This document shows positions 17,367-27,029 of a DNA stretch of 64,000 nt, one piece after another. The DNA is from Bacillus cereus (GTDB lineage: Bacteria; Bacillota; Bacilli; Bacillales; Bacillaceae_G), in assembly GCF_025917685.1 (NCBI RefSeq), contig NZ_CP089518.1:3101001-3165000 (forward strand), in the 5' to 3' direction. The position numbers and the translations under genes are program-made. Every line of letters begins with the position of its first letter. Within the stretch, counting starts at the first letter, position 1. The notes beneath the pieces are model-generated. The model did no database searches. It saw nothing but the letters and a program-made list of their open reading frames with translations, and had not been told where the DNA came from.

Positions 17367-18389
17367 TTATTTATCCTCTAACAATAACACTTTCATTTCC
17401 TCTAACGACTCTTTCGTAAAGCCAAGAGCTTTTTCAGCGTATGCTTCAATTGATCCGTATTGCTTCTTAATTTCATTAATCGCAGCTTGTAAATATTCAG
17501 CACGTGCTTCAAACATTGCACCTAATATCGCTCTGCTCTCATCGTTTTGTAATTTTGCACCTAAAAAGGCCATCATTTTCTCATTTAACTTTTCACGGAA
17601 GCCGTTACTTAATAAATAGTCTTCCATGACTGTTTCTTCTGATACACCTAATAGAAGTAATAATAATGCCGAACCAAATCCAGTACGGTCTTTTCCAGCT
17701 GTACAGTGGTTTACTAACGGTAAGTTTTCTGGATTTCGAGCTAGTTTTAAGAAGCTCACAAACGCCTCATTACCACTTACAAAATCTTGATTCATTTTCA
17801 CAAGGTATTCGCCTGGTTTGCCTAATACTGATAAATCACCAACTTGGAAAAACTCATTTATATTTAAATCTTTCGCTAATTCTTGCATAACTGGTAAGCA
17901 TATTTGACGAGCGCCTGTAATACCTGGATTTGGCTTATGTTTCACTTCAAAATCTGTACGATAATCACAAATTAATTTTAAGCCAGACTTTTGTAAATAC
18001 TCGATATCCCACTCTGTTAATCCTGCTAATTCTTCAGAGCGGTACAACTTGCCCCATTTTACTTTACGGCCTTCTGTCGTTTCATATCCGCCCATATCAC
18101 GGAAGTTAAACGCGCCTTGTAATGGCAGTCTACGCTCAGCTACTGTTACTGCTTGTCCATTACTACCTACTAGTCTAAAATATGGACGCTCATTTCCGCT
18201 TAAGTTTTCAATTGTATATGATGATTCTCCATTTACCGTTGCAAGTAATTCTCCAGTTTCTTCAATATGATCTGGTGAAGTACTCCAATAAATACGAACT
18301 TCTTCTATATTATTTTCCCACTTTATTTGTAACGTATTATCTTTATTTCTTTCTACAGTTGCTTGTAGCCAATTTCTTTGCTGCCCCAT
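17367..18389 (-). CDS. Tyrosine-protein phosphatase family protein with N-terminal beta domain
   Basis: 340 residues. The C-terminal two thirds form a Y_phosphatase3 domain that starts at GAFNFRDMGGY and RSEEL, and carries the active-site loop NHCTAGKDRTG (Cys-x5-Arg) near residue 232. The first 90 residues form a beta-sandwich-like domain (QIKWENNIEEVRIYWS, SYTIENLS, PYFRLVGSNG) resembling a fibronectin type III fold. Family members act on phosphotyrosine or phosphoinositides. There is no signal peptide, so it is cytoplasmic. Confidence 0.82.
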   Translation of the reverse strand: MGQQRNWLQATVERNKDNTLQIKWENNIEEVRIYWSTSPDHIEETGELLATVNGESSYTIENLSGNERPYFRLVGSNGQAVTVAERRLPLQGAFNFRDMGGYETTEGRKVKWGKLYRSEELAGLTEWDIEYLQKSGLKLICDYRTDFEVKHKPNPGITGARQICLPVMQELAKDLNINEFFQVGDLSVLGKPGEYLVKMNQDFVSGNEAFVSFLKLARNPENLPLVNHCTAGKDRTGFGSALLLLLLGVSEETVMEDYLLSNGFREKLNEKMMAFLGAKLQNDESRAILGAMFEARAEYLQAAINEIKKQYGSIEAYAEKALGFTKESLEEMKVLLLEDK

Positions 18390-18478
18390 TCTTTCACCAA
18401 CGCTTTCTCTTATAATCGAATCTTACTCTATTGTATTATAGGAATATCTACTTTGTCGTTCTCATTTTTCTTTTTATC

Positions 18479-19318
18479 TTACAAACAGGCAAAAAGTTCT
18501 TTTACTTGTTCAAAATTTGTACACGGATTCCCTCGAAATACGTATGCGATTTGTTCATTACCTAAATCTTCATATACAACTGTTCCTCGATCAGGGTGCG
18601 AATAAAACTCTAACCCGTTTATCATCTGTTTAACGCTATAATTCGTTGTCCATGAAGAAACAGGATAGTACGCTTTGTTTTTATGCCTACAAACCCAAAG
18701 TGCATATAGTTTACTATCTTCATCCCAGTATACATACTGCGTTTCGTCATTTCCTAATCCGACCGATTCGAGCTTCCAACTTAACTTTTCATGAATTGGC
18801 AATTTCGAATAGATTACGTCATCTGGAGCATTCCACTCACGACATCTTCCTATCTCACCCATTTCACCTCTATTCGCTTGAAAGCTTAATAAGTGAAATG
18901 GTGTATGTAATATCGTTTTCGCAAACTCCATATTTACCGGCTGTAACCCAAATAGAAATCTTTCCATTTCATCTTGTTTTACATTTCCACGATCAATAGA
19001 AATTTCAATTTGCGTTTTCCATTTAGATGTAACGTAACTTTCTTTTCCCTTATAATTTACACCTTTCCAATACACAAGCCCTTTATATTGAAAACAAGCT
19101 CCTTTTGCTTGAGAAATACAACTATCTGGAAATACCGGCTCTATTATATCGAGAAAAAACTCTTTTACCCGAAACATTCCAGTTGGAGTAACAACCTGAA
19201 ACAAAAATGTTTCCCACTTTTCACCCTCATAACGCTCTGAAAATTTTTCGATGTTCCAACCTTCTAACAAGATCTCTGGATACAGTAAAACAAAAGAATG
19301 GAATTGTTTCTCCAGCAT
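18479..19318 (-). CDS. Hypothetical protein, 279 aa
   Basis: The ATG at 19318 is preferred over 19363 because GGGAGGG sits six bases before it, and 19363 lies almost against the stop of the upstream GNAT gene. The protein is soluble, rich in Trp and Tyr, with alternating strands (FLFQVVTPTGMFRVKEFF, YVYWDEDSKLYALWVC, TVVYEDLGNEQIAYVF). I recognise no motif. It is probably cotranscribed with the upstream acetyltransferase (gap of about 49 bases). Confidence 0.65.
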   Translation of the reverse strand: MLEKQFHSFVLLYPEILLEGWNIEKFSERYEGEKWETFLFQVVTPTGMFRVKEFFLDIIEPVFPDSCISQAKGACFQYKGLVYWKGVNYKGKESYVTSKWKTQIEISIDRGNVKQDEMERFLFGLQPVNMEFAKTILHTPFHLLSFQANRGEMGEIGRCREWNAPDDVIYSKLPIHEKLSWKLESVGLGNDETQYVYWDEDSKLYALWVCRHKNKAYYPVSSWTTNYSVKQMINGLEFYSHPDRGTVVYEDLGNEQIAYVFRGNPCTNFEQVKELFACL

Positions 19319-19367
19319 ATATAACCCTCCCGCTAAATGAGTTCGAGAGAGTAAGCCATCCATCCTT

Positions 19368-20093
19368 CTAAAATATTCTCACATATCGCTCAGTAGAGCT
19401 CAGTTGCTGACATCCGTTCTTTTCAAAGACATCCTTCATCCACTCGTTTTGTACATTTGTCTCACCAATATAATAAGATGCGCCTATTTCCTTTAAGACA
19501 AACATTGCCCCTGTAAAGAATGCTGCTTCATACCCTTTATTTCGCATATTTGGAGCGACTGCGAAATACATAAGTTTTCCTTCTTCTAACGTACCTCTTT
19601 CAATATGCGGGATTACAATTCCTATTGGCTCTTCTTCATCGATACTCGCTGTTAAACAATGTTCTTTCCATTGCCCACCAATTTCTTGTAGCATCATATT
19701 TACAAATTGATCATAAGTGACTTGTTCTTCCGTCATTTCGTTCCAAAGAGAATAAAAAGTATCTTCTCCTACTTCTTCAATAAGCTTAAAATCAATTTCA
19801 CTTTCTACAGCTTCTACTTCATATATATCCTTAAATACGATCATGTTTTCAGTAATATATTCAAATGAATACGTTTCGAAACATTTTTTATACACATCAT
19901 AATTTGGGCTTTTTGAAGAGATTTCAAAATGTAGTTTTTCTAATCCATCTTTTTCAGCTTCAGCAACGCAATATTGCATCATCTCTTCTAATTGCTCTTC
20001 TGTAAAAATCTCTGCATTATTTTCTTTTATCATGACAGAAGAAGCATTTCTTCTTATTTTAAAATGTTTTTCTAACTGTTCTATAGTCATCAT
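19368..20093 (-). CDS. GNAT-type N-acetyltransferase
   Basis: 241 residues. The acetyl-CoA-binding region is seen at KLMYFAVAPNMRNKGYEAAFF (motif A with a degenerate R-x-x-G-x pattern), followed by ASYYIGETNVQNEWMKDVFEKNGC, a usual motif B. The N-terminal 100 residues look like a degenerate second GNAT-like half. The ribosome binding site is GAGGG. The substrate is unknown. It is the first gene of a probable two-gene unit with the hypothetical gene ending at 18479. Confidence 0.72.
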   Translation of the reverse strand: MMTIEQLEKHFKIRRNASSVMIKENNAEIFTEEQLEEMMQYCVAEAEKDGLEKLHFEISSKSPNYDVYKKCFETYSFEYITENMIVFKDIYEVEAVESEIDFKLIEEVGEDTFYSLWNEMTEEQVTYDQFVNMMLQEIGGQWKEHCLTASIDEEEPIGIVIPHIERGTLEEGKLMYFAVAPNMRNKGYEAAFFTGAMFVLKEIGASYYIGETNVQNEWMKDVFEKNGCQQLSSTERYVRIF

Positions 20094-20216
20094 ATATTTC
20101 CCTCATCTATGTCATACTCGAATTTCTACTTGTTCTCCTTGCATGAGCAGGATTGTCCTTGAATATATAGAATACTAGAAAACATCGCATCTTTAAAGTG
20201 CGGAGGAGGTTCTCCA

Positions 20217-21056
20217 TTGGATATTACAGCGCTGCAACAACAGTTAGAGCTTATACAACAAAATGACTATACGCAACTGCAACATATAGATATTAATGAG
20301 TTAACGTTGAACATGCTTCAGTATGTCGGAACGACTGATAGTTACGTTCGTTACCAACTTATCTATAAATGTTTTTCCCATTTTATTCATCACGAATTTC
20401 TTATGGATGATCAACTGAAATTACTTTTACAAACTTGTTTAAGTGATGAGTATTTATATTGTGACATTCACTCCCCACATACAGATGGGGTTTTCACACG
20501 TTCTTACACTGTTTCGTTAATCGCGTTAATACTCCAATTCGCTAACTCGCACTACTTTTTTACAGAGGAGGATATCAAAGAAATAAAAAACAAACTCATT
20601 ACATACACAAACTTAGAAATGGATTTTCGAGGCTATATTGAAAATAAAGGATGGGCTCATTGTCTTGCACACGTATCTGATGCCTTCACTGAAATTGTTC
20701 ACAATTCCTATACGACCTTTGAGTCGTACGAGGAATTAATTCATTGTTTATTAAATAAAATGTTCATTCCATCGGATCTATTTCATAATAACGAAGATGA
20801 ACGCATTGTTACGCCGTTACTATCGATGCTATATCATGACTTTCCGCAAGATGAGTTAATTTCAATTATTTATAAAAAAATAAAAAGGCTTCCTCAAATC
20901 AGAAAACGCCTTTCCCTTAATGAGTATTGTATTTTATGCGCAAACATTAAACTCTTTTTACGCACATTATTTTTTAGAACAAAAGATGATCATAACTTAG
21001 CATTTACAGCACGTAAAACAGAAAAAATGTTAAAAGAACTGCCTAATTATTATTAA
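20217..21056 (+). CDS. DUF2785 family protein
   Basis: 279 residues starting at TTG with GGAGGAGG just upstream. The DUF2785 features are FTRSYTVSLIALIL near residue 90 and DFRGYIENKGWAHCLAHVSDA near residue 140. The protein is all-helical and probably HEAT-like, without membrane segments or signal. The biochemical role of the family is unknown. It is followed after 17 bases by a Nudix gene, so the two are likely one operon. Confidence 0.78.
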   Translation: MDITALQQQLELIQQNDYTQLQHIDINELTLNMLQYVGTTDSYVRYQLIYKCFSHFIHHEFLMDDQLKLLLQTCLSDEYLYCDIHSPHTDGVFTRSYTVSLIALILQFANSHYFFTEEDIKEIKNKLITYTNLEMDFRGYIENKGWAHCLAHVSDAFTEIVHNSYTTFESYEELIHCLLNKMFIPSDLFHNNEDERIVTPLLSMLYHDFPQDELISIIYKKIKRLPQIRKRLSLNEYCILCANIKLFLRTLFFRTKDDHNLAFTARKTEKMLKELPNYY

Positions 21057-21073
21057 ATATAAGGAGAAGAAAT

Positions 21074-21523
21074 ATGGGCTATATTGAAGACATGAGAAAT
21101 CTAGTAGGAAATCATCCACTCATTTTAATCGGGTCACACGCCATTATATTAAATGAGAAAAATGAAATATTATTGCAGCTCCGTACAGATTTTAACCGCT
21201 GGGGCATTATTGGCGGCGCCTTAGAATATCATGAAACGTTAGAAGACGCGTTAAAACGAGAAGTATTTGAAGAAACTGGACTTATTATCAAAAATCCAGA
21301 ACTTTTCCGTACATACTCAGGACCTGATTTCTTTCAAACCTATCCAAACGGTGATCAAGTACATGGTGTACTCGTTGTTTATATTTGCCGAGAATTCCAC
21401 GGCGAGCTTGTATGCGATCAAACGGAATCGAAAGAACTGCGCTTCTTTTCGCTTGATAAGCTGCCTTTTAATCTTCATCCAGTCATTGAGCGGATTATTA
21501 AGGAGTTCCAACACTCCAATTAA
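21074..21523 (+). CDS. Nudix hydrolase
   Basis: 149 residues. The Nudix box is complete: GGALEYHETLEDALKREV followed by FEETGL (pattern G-x5-E-x7-R-E-V-x-E-E-x-G). The enzyme hydrolyses a nucleoside diphosphate linked to another group, using Mg2+ bound by the Glu residues. The substrate cannot be told from sequence. AAGGAGAAG precedes the ATG, and the gene lies 17 bases after the DUF2785 gene. Confidence 0.85.
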   Translation: MGYIEDMRNLVGNHPLILIGSHAIILNEKNEILLQLRTDFNRWGIIGGALEYHETLEDALKREVFEETGLIIKNPELFRTYSGPDFFQTYPNGDQVHGVLVVYICREFHGELVCDQTESKELRFFSLDKLPFNLHPVIERIIKEFQHSN

Positions 21524-21553
21524 AAAACATTACATATTTTATATAGAAATAAA

Positions 21554-21595
21554 ACAACCTCATCTCCCGTCATTATAACGTGAAATGAGGTTGTT
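21554..21595. terminator. Hairpin between the convergent Nudix and DUF2651 genes
   Basis: CAACCTCAT and ATGAGGTTG form a 9-bp stem. The flanking A run would give a T run on the minus strand; the plus-strand T tract is poor. Confidence 0.5.
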
Positions 21596-21632
21596 ACCGT
21601 TCACCATAAATTCCAATTTCCCCAAAATGATA

Positions 21633-21887
21633 TTAACGCTCTCTTTCTACAGCTTTATATTCCTTTGCAAATAAGAGTGTTATATAAGAAGTAATAAATG
21701 AAAAAATAGTATACATGCCCACCCAAAAGAAAAATGATGGATCGTATAATGTAATATTTAACATAAGAAAAATAAGAAATGTTACCATTGGCATCATATA
21801 AAATGTACCTACTTTATATGTCACAGCTATTGATATAATACAAATAAGCAATGGATATATACAGAAAATAAAAATTGACTCACTCAA
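21633..21887 (-). CDS. DUF2651 small membrane protein (YbeF-like)
   Basis: 84 residues with three hydrophobic segments and a charged tail (FAKEYKAVERER). The pattern of FYMMPMVTFLIFLM and SFFFWVGMYTIFSFITS matches the DUF2651 family known from B. subtilis YbeF, as far as I can judge by eye. AGGGGG precedes the ATG. Function unknown. Confidence 0.68.
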   Translation of the reverse strand: MSESIFIFCIYPLLICIISIAVTYKVGTFYMMPMVTFLIFLMLNITLYDPSFFFWVGMYTIFSFITSYITLLFAKEYKAVERER

Positions 21888-21985
21888 TGTTATGTCCCCC
21901 TTTCTGAAGAAATAATAGGTTTCTCGTAAACATTTTGGGGAACAACAAAGTTTTATATTTTTATTCGTTATTAGTAAATAAAATG

Positions 21986-22366
21986 TTAGATTGTTATCTC
22001 AATCTGATTTCCTTCAGGATCACTTACTACACTTTCGTAGTAACCATCCCCTGTAGTACGCGGGCCGTTTAATACAGGGGATCCTGCTTCTCTTAATGTA
22101 TTAGTTAATTCGTTCACTTTTTCTTTACTACCTACAGAAAAAGCAATATGTGCATACCCTATTGTTTGTGTTTTTATTACATCGTCTATCCCTACCTGCC
22201 TCATAAGTTCTAGACGCGCACCACCTTCAAAAGTTATAAAATAAGATTCAAACTGCTTTTTCGGATTGTGATATAAGCTATTTTCTTCACCATTAAAGTA
22301 CTGTTTATAGAAATCACGCATTCCTTCTAAATCATTCACCCAAATTGCTATATGTTCAATTTTCAT
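21986..22366 (-). CDS. VOC-family protein (glyoxalase/bleomycin-resistance fold)
   Basis: 126 residues. It starts [20 protein letters not shown], with a metal-site His in strand 1, a central [14 protein letters not shown], and the final [10 protein letters not shown] with a metal Glu. These are the marks of a vicinal-oxygen-chelate metalloenzyme. ATG 22366 with AAAGGTG is preferred over an upstream TTG. Lactoylglutathione lyase-like activity is possible, but the family is too broad to say more. Confidence 0.82.
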   Translation of the reverse strand: MKIEHIAIWVNDLEGMRDFYKQYFNGEENSLYHNPKKQFESYFITFEGGARLELMRQVGIDDVIKTQTIGYAHIAFSVGSKEKVNELTNTLREAGSPVLNGPRTTGDGYYESVVSDPEGNQIEITI

Positions 22367-22427
22367 AATCGACACCTTTTCTTTTATGCTATTCAACTGA
22401 CAATTGGATGCTTCATTGCCAGCACAT

Positions 22428-23468
22428 TTAATTTTCTTTATTTGTTCTCGTAATCATAAGATCAAGTCCAAGACTTTTTAATCCATATAAATAATCTTCT
22501 TTCCAATTACTCACTGATATTTTCGGAATATGTTCTGCCGGGATATACTGCGGACAACTTTTTACAATTTGATCTATTACGAATTGGTTCACTTCATCAT
22601 CACAGAAGATGAATCCATGAGGGTTAATAATAGCTATACATGTAGCTATTAATCGGGTAATAGCATCTATATTATATTCCTCTGGATTATTAGAATTTTC
22701 AACTTCGTCTCCACTTCTCAAAGCTTGCAAGAAATTTTTATTATCGTACTGCGGGACGAAAGATATCTCTCCTGAGAAAAATGTACTTCCGCGTACAACA
22801 TCTCCATTTACCATAATCCCCGCACCTGGCCCATTTTGACCTGAATACAAATATACAAGAGATGAATTGTCATTACTTCCTGTGTTTTTATGATAGCCGA
22901 GCACAGCAGCATTCATATCGTTTTCTATTACTACTGGTATAGAAAACAGTTCCTCCAAATGACTTTTCAAATTAAAATTTTGGAACTTTTCATATCCAGG
23001 AATATAGAAAATACGCCCATTATCGACTGCACCAGGAACACCAATTGATATAGAACTTATTTTTGGAAACGTAGCTATAAGACTTTCTATATGTTCTGTT
23101 AATACGCTTAGGCCCGTATCAATTAATGCACTTGAAGTACTTCCTTGTTCTTTTACTTCCCCTAAACAGTTAAAAATTGTATAGTTCGTCTCATTTCTCT
23201 CTAAAAATATCGCTAAACCTAACATATATTCTGGATTATATTCATATCGTTTTGCTCTTCTTCCGCCACTTGAATCATCTAAACCGGCTAAAGTTACTTC
23301 ACCGTCTTGTTTCATTTTTTCTATAAATTTACTTATCGTTGGAAAACTAATTTCTAATGTATTACTAAGTTCAACTTTCGTTGCACTACCTCGCTCTAGA
23401 AGAGCTGTACGAATGCCGCGAAGGATTGTCTCTTTAATCGATTTTTGAGTAACAAATTGTTCACTCAA
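22428..23468 (-). CDS. ROK-family transcriptional repressor
   Basis: 346 residues if translation starts at TTG 23468, which has GGTGGTGAG four bases upstream; the more distal ATG at 23492 abuts the operator and has no ribosome binding site. An N-terminal winged helix ([27 protein letters not shown]) is followed by a ROK sugar-kinase-like domain ([32 protein letters not shown]). The zinc motif CxCGxxGC of typical ROK kinases is absent, so it probably binds a sugar or sugar derivative without phosphorylating it. Three palindromes of one type, at its own promoter and before the acetyltransferase gene, are its likely binding sites. Confidence 0.8.
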   Translation of the reverse strand: MSEQFVTQKSIKETILRGIRTALLERGSATKVELSNTLEISFPTISKFIEKMKQDGEVTLAGLDDSSGGRRAKRYEYNPEYMLGLAIFLERNETNYTIFNCLGEVKEQGSTSSALIDTGLSVLTEHIESLIATFPKISSISIGVPGAVDNGRIFYIPGYEKFQNFNLKSHLEELFSIPVVIENDMNAAVLGYHKNTGSNDNSSLVYLYSGQNGPGAGIMVNGDVVRGSTFFSGEISFVPQYDNKNFLQALRSGDEVENSNNPEEYNIDAITRLIATCIAIINPHGFIFCDDEVNQFVIDQIVKSCPQYIPAEHIPKISVSNWKEDYLYGLKSLGLDLMITRTNKEN

Positions 23469-23492
23469 ATCGCTCACCACCTTAATCAACAT

Positions 23493-23516
23493 ACTTATTA
23501 AACACTTTTAATAAGT
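23493..23516. promoter_or_regulatory. ROK operator 1
   Basis: A perfect inverted repeat, ACTTATTAAA-N4-TTTAATAAGT, just upstream of the ROK gene. The same 10-base arms with the same spacing occur twice before the acetyltransferase gene. Confidence 0.75.
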
Positions 23517-23590
23517 TGCGTTGACAATATATCATACATCATTTTCTAAAGCAATAGAGATGATATATTTCTACTAGCGGCACTCCGTAT

Positions 23591-24784
23591 TTAATTCGAT
23601 GTATTCTCTCTCGTAACAGACGATACAATTCCAGACAAGATAACAAATAATAAAACAGCTAGCAAAGCATTACGTATTCCAAATGCTTCTCCAAGTATCC
23701 CTAAAAATGGTGGTCCGACTAAAAACGCTGTAAAACCGATTATAGAAACTGTAGCAACATTAGAAGTCGCATTTTCGCCGCCATCTCCAGCAGCAGAAAG
23801 CCCAATCGGGAAACCTAGCGCGGCACCAATCCCCCACAGTACTACACCAAGTGCTAGAAAATATGAGTCACTCCCAAATATGACAATTGTCATTCCTATA
23901 ATTGCCATCATAATAGTAGCACGCATAACAGCGGCACGACCGAATCGATCAAGAAAATAACTACTACACATACGAGCTAACGTCATTGCCAATACAAAAA
24001 TAGTGTACATAATAGAACCTGTCACTACACTTTGCTGATATCCGTCTACCATCACGATAGGTAGCCAATCATTAGCACTCCCTTCTGCAAATGCCATTCC
24101 AAGTACAAAAAGACCAAGTAAAAGCACCTTTTTTTCCATACGTAAGGAAGTATGCTTTGCTCGCTGTTTGTTCCGCGATTTCTCCTTCTTTCCTGTTCCA
24201 TGCGGAAGAAAACGATACAACATACATACAAGTAATACAAATACGATCGAAATTGCAAGAAACTGATACAGAATTGGGATGTGAAGCGAAGCCGCGACAG
24301 AACCACTAAGCGCGCCTACTAAAGTTCCTACGCTAAAAAAACCGTGAAATTTCGGTAGAAGTGTTGTTCCTAATTTCCGCTCAATGGAAGAACCTTCTAC
24401 ATTTAATGCGACTTCTGCTAATCCATATCCTACCCCAAATACTAGTAAGCTACCAAAAACCCCCATACTAGAAACAAAATAAATATTAATACCTAAACAA
24501 AGCAATCCAACAATCATAAAAAACATACTGCCTATAATAACGCCTCTAGCTCCCTTACAGTCAATGAAGCGACTTGCACTCAGTAAACCAATTATTGAAC
24601 CGACTGATAGTCCGAACAAAATCCAGCCCATTTCTGCATTTGAAACTGCTAAAATCTCTCGCACCGCTGCCGTTCTAGAAATCCATGTAGCAAAAGCGAC
24701 ACCTGGCAAAGCAAATAAGAGGAATAGAGCGTTTCGAGAGGCAAGTAGTATCTTTGTATCATTCTCCGCGAAATCTTTCTTCAT
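23591..24784 (-). CDS. MFS transporter, about 397 aa
   Basis: Twelve hydrophobic segments with the central cytoplasmic loop rich in Lys/Arg (GKKEKSRNKQRAKH). A typical MFS motif is present near SRFIDCKGARG between helices 2 and 3 and again at SSYFLDRFGRAAVMR. ATG 24784 has AAAGGTG six bases upstream; the GTG at 24793 lies inside that site. It is flanked by a sugar-type acetyltransferase and a ROK regulator on the same strand, so a sugar or acetylated sugar is the likely cargo. Confidence 0.8.
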   Translation of the reverse strand: MKKDFAENDTKILLASRNALFLLFALPGVAFATWISRTAAVREILAVSNAEMGWILFGLSVGSIIGLLSASRFIDCKGARGVIIGSMFFMIVGLLCLGINIYFVSSMGVFGSLLVFGVGYGLAEVALNVEGSSIERKLGTTLLPKFHGFFSVGTLVGALSGSVAASLHIPILYQFLAISIVFVLLVCMLYRFLPHGTGKKEKSRNKQRAKHTSLRMEKKVLLLGLFVLGMAFAEGSANDWLPIVMVDGYQQSVVTGSIMYTIFVLAMTLARMCSSYFLDRFGRAAVMRATIMMAIIGMTIVIFGSDSYFLALGVVLWGIGAALGFPIGLSAAGDGGENATSNVATVSIIGFTAFLVGPPFLGILGEAFGIRNALLAVLLFVILSGIVSSVTRENTSN

Positions 24785-24840
24785 ATGAAACACCTTTCAA
24801 ATTGTTTATGCGTTAATTTACACACTGATGAAAACACCTT

Positions 24841-25404
24841 TTATTCTTCTATCGTTTTAATAACTTTAGCTGGGTTACCACCAACAACTACATTATTAGG
24901 TACATCTTTTGTCACAACTGCCCCTGAAGCAATTACAACATTATCTCCAATTGAAATACCAGGGTTAATAATGGCTCCCCCGCCAACCCAAACATTGTTA
25001 CCAATCTTTACAGGCTTCCCATATTCTTTTCCAGAGTTCCGCTCTACCGGATGCAACGGATGCGTAGCAGTATAAATGTGAACGCCAGGTGCAAACATAC
25101 AATTATCACCGATTCGTACTTCACAAACATCCAAAATCACACAATTAAAATTTGCGAAAAAGCTCTTTCCAACATGAATATTGTAGCCGTAATCACAACG
25201 AAAATCAGGATTAATGTGGGTTTTTCCGTCAGCTGAAGAACCTAAAAGCTGATTTAATAAAGTAAAACGTTGTTCATCTCCTGTCTCCATAGCCTCGTTA
25301 TAAAGACGTGTCAAACGTTTTGTCTCCACCCTATCAGCCACTAATTCTTCGTCATCCGCAATATACATTTCTCCCGCCAACATCTTTTCTTTTTCCGTTT
25401 TCAT
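24841..25404 (-). CDS. Maltose/galactoside O-acetyltransferase-like protein
   Basis: 187 residues with a left-handed beta-helix made of hexapeptide repeats ([52 protein letters not shown]). The catalytic His lies in [12 protein letters not shown]. The N-terminal [18 protein letters not shown] is typical of Maa/LacA enzymes, which acetylate the 6-OH of sugars. ATG 25404 has AAGGAGATG upstream. Two ROK operators precede it, so it heads the acetyltransferase-MFS-ROK unit. Confidence 0.85.
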   Translation of the reverse strand: MKTEKEKMLAGEMYIADDEELVADRVETKRLTRLYNEAMETGDEQRFTLLNQLLGSSADGKTHINPDFRCDYGYNIHVGKSFFANFNCVILDVCEVRIGDNCMFAPGVHIYTATHPLHPVERNSGKEYGKPVKIGNNVWVGGGAIINPGISIGDNVVIASGAVVTKDVPNNVVVGGNPAKVIKTIEE

Positions 25405-25436
25405 AGAATCATCTCCTTCGTTATAGAATGAATTAC

Positions 25437-25460
25437 ACTTATTAAACAACTTTAATAAGT
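25437..25460. promoter_or_regulatory. ROK operator 2
   Basis: ACTTATTAAA-CAAC-TTTAATAAGT, upstream of the acetyltransferase ribosome binding site. Same arms as operator 1. Confidence 0.75.
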
Positions 25461-25472
25461 GACTTCAATTAT

Positions 25473-25496
25473 ACTTATTAAACACGTTTAATAAGT
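25473..25496. promoter_or_regulatory. ROK operator 3
   Basis: ACTTATTAAA-CACG-TTTAATAAGT, exactly 36 bases from operator 2, a spacing that allows cooperative binding or looping. Confidence 0.75.
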
Positions 25497-25614
25497 ATCC
25501 CTATATTAGCATACTTTTTAATATATGCAACTAATAAGTTTGGAAAAGAAGTGCGAACTCCTTGCTCTACGTATCGATATAAAGAATAATTTATATCGAA
25601 AAACGAGGGAACGC

Positions 25615-26613
25615 TCATCGCCCCCTCTCAAATCCAATCCGTTTTTTAATTTCTGCTAAATTTATCTTCGCAATTTCACGAGCCTTCTCAGCACCGTTTT
25701 CTAACGCTTCATATAATAAATGCGGCTCATTCATATACATTTCGTATTTTTCCCGAGGTCCAGCCAATTCGCGGTCTACAACGCGAAACAACTCTTTTTT
25801 CACATCTCCCCATCCAATGCCTGTCTCATACTTTTCACGCATCGACTGCATTTCATCTTTCGTCGCGAATTCTTTATATATTGTAAATAACGTTTCTATT
25901 TCTTTCGGTTCATTTGGAAGTGAAGAATCTGTTTTGATTTTAAATATTAACTTTCGTAGTTTTTCTTGTTCTGCAAATAATGGGATCACATTCCCATAAC
26001 TTTTACTCATCTTTCTTCCATCAAGGCCGGGTAAAATGGCACCCTCTTCTTGCACTACATACTCTGGAAGCGTAAATGTCGTGCCGAATGTATGATTAAA
26101 ATACGTCGCAATATCACGCGCAATTTCAATATGCTGAATTTGGTCTTTTCCAACTGGTACATGAGTAGCTTGGAATAGTAATATATCAGCCGCCATTAAA
26201 ATCGGATACGTATATAATCCCATATTCACTCCAGCATCGACCTCTAACCCTGCTTCTTTATTTTGCTCTACTTTCGCTTTATACGCATGAGCACGGTTCA
26301 TAAGACCTTTCGGAGTTAGACAAGCTAATATCCAAGCTAGTTCTAAAATCTCCGGCACTTCTGTTTGTCGGTAAAAAATAACATCTTCTCCAAGTCCGAG
26401 TGATAACCAAGTAGCTGCTACCTCTTTCGTATAACTACTGAACTTTTCTGGATCATGCACAGCATTTAACGCATGATAGTCAGCTATAAAATATAATGCT
26501 TTTCCTTCATTATTTTTTGACATTTGTAATGCTGGTTTAATTGCACCAATATAATTTCCTAAATGCGGATAACCTGTTGGCTTAATTCCTGTTAACATTA
26601 TTTTTTCACTCAC
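25615..26613 (-). CDS. trpS2: Tryptophanyl-tRNA synthetase, second type
   Basis: A class I synthetase of 332 residues that charges tRNA-Trp. The HIGH-type motif is PTGYPHLGNYIGA near residue 12 and the KMSKS motif is KMSKSYGN near residue 204; the tryptophan-site region MAADILLFQATHVPVGKDQIQHIE is intact. It differs clearly from the B. subtilis housekeeping TrpS I remember, so it may be an extra copy. A T-box leader with a Trp specifier controls it. Such second TrpRS enzymes can tolerate inhibitors of the usual one; that is inference here. Confidence 0.88.
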   Translation of the reverse strand: MSEKIMLTGIKPTGYPHLGNYIGAIKPALQMSKNNEGKALYFIADYHALNAVHDPEKFSSYTKEVAATWLSLGLGEDVIFYRQTEVPEILELAWILACLTPKGLMNRAHAYKAKVEQNKEAGLEVDAGVNMGLYTYPILMAADILLFQATHVPVGKDQIQHIEIARDIATYFNHTFGTTFTLPEYVVQEEGAILPGLDGRKMSKSYGNVIPLFAEQEKLRKLIFKIKTDSSLPNEPKEIETLFTIYKEFATKDEMQSMREKYETGIGWGDVKKELFRVVDRELAGPREKYEMYMNEPHLLYEALENGAEKAREIAKINLAEIKKRIGFERGR

Positions 26614-26640
26614 ACTAACTCCTCCTTCCTCAAAATAAAA

Positions 26641-26870
26641 TAAAAAGAGCCCCTCATCCTATAAAAAGGACGAGAGACTCCCGCGGTACCACCTTAATTA
26701 GCTATCATTAGCTCACTTCATACTTCGATAACGTGAAGTAACCGTCTTTACCTACTCATTTCAGTGAGAAGCTCCAGAGCCCATTCCATATCCATCCCTT
26801 ACTGATTCCCACCACATATCAGTTCTCTGAAAAGTTTTGAATATGTACTCTTCTCTTTCATTGCTTTTTA
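26641..26870 (-). promoter_or_regulatory. T-box riboswitch, Trp specifier
   Basis: On the minus strand the leader shows a stem I closed by GAGAAG with CTTCTC, a specifier region GAATGGG with codon TGG (26783-26781), and the T-box sequence AAGGTGGTACCGCGGG. It ends in a terminator (GAGTCTCTCGTCC with GGATGAGGGGCTC and a T run, to about 26641). Uncharged tRNA-Trp should stabilise the antiterminator and turn on trpS2. Confidence 0.9.
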
Positions 26871-27029
26871 GTTATTTTTTACAGTTTATCACATTTTCCC
26901 TTCTAATAAAACTGAATTTTCTGATTTTCTTTATTTGGAATTTTAACAATAACCATTACCGATTTATTCCATACCATATATAATCAATATATACAGAATT
27001 TCTTTGCAATACAAAAACGGGGTGAAGTT

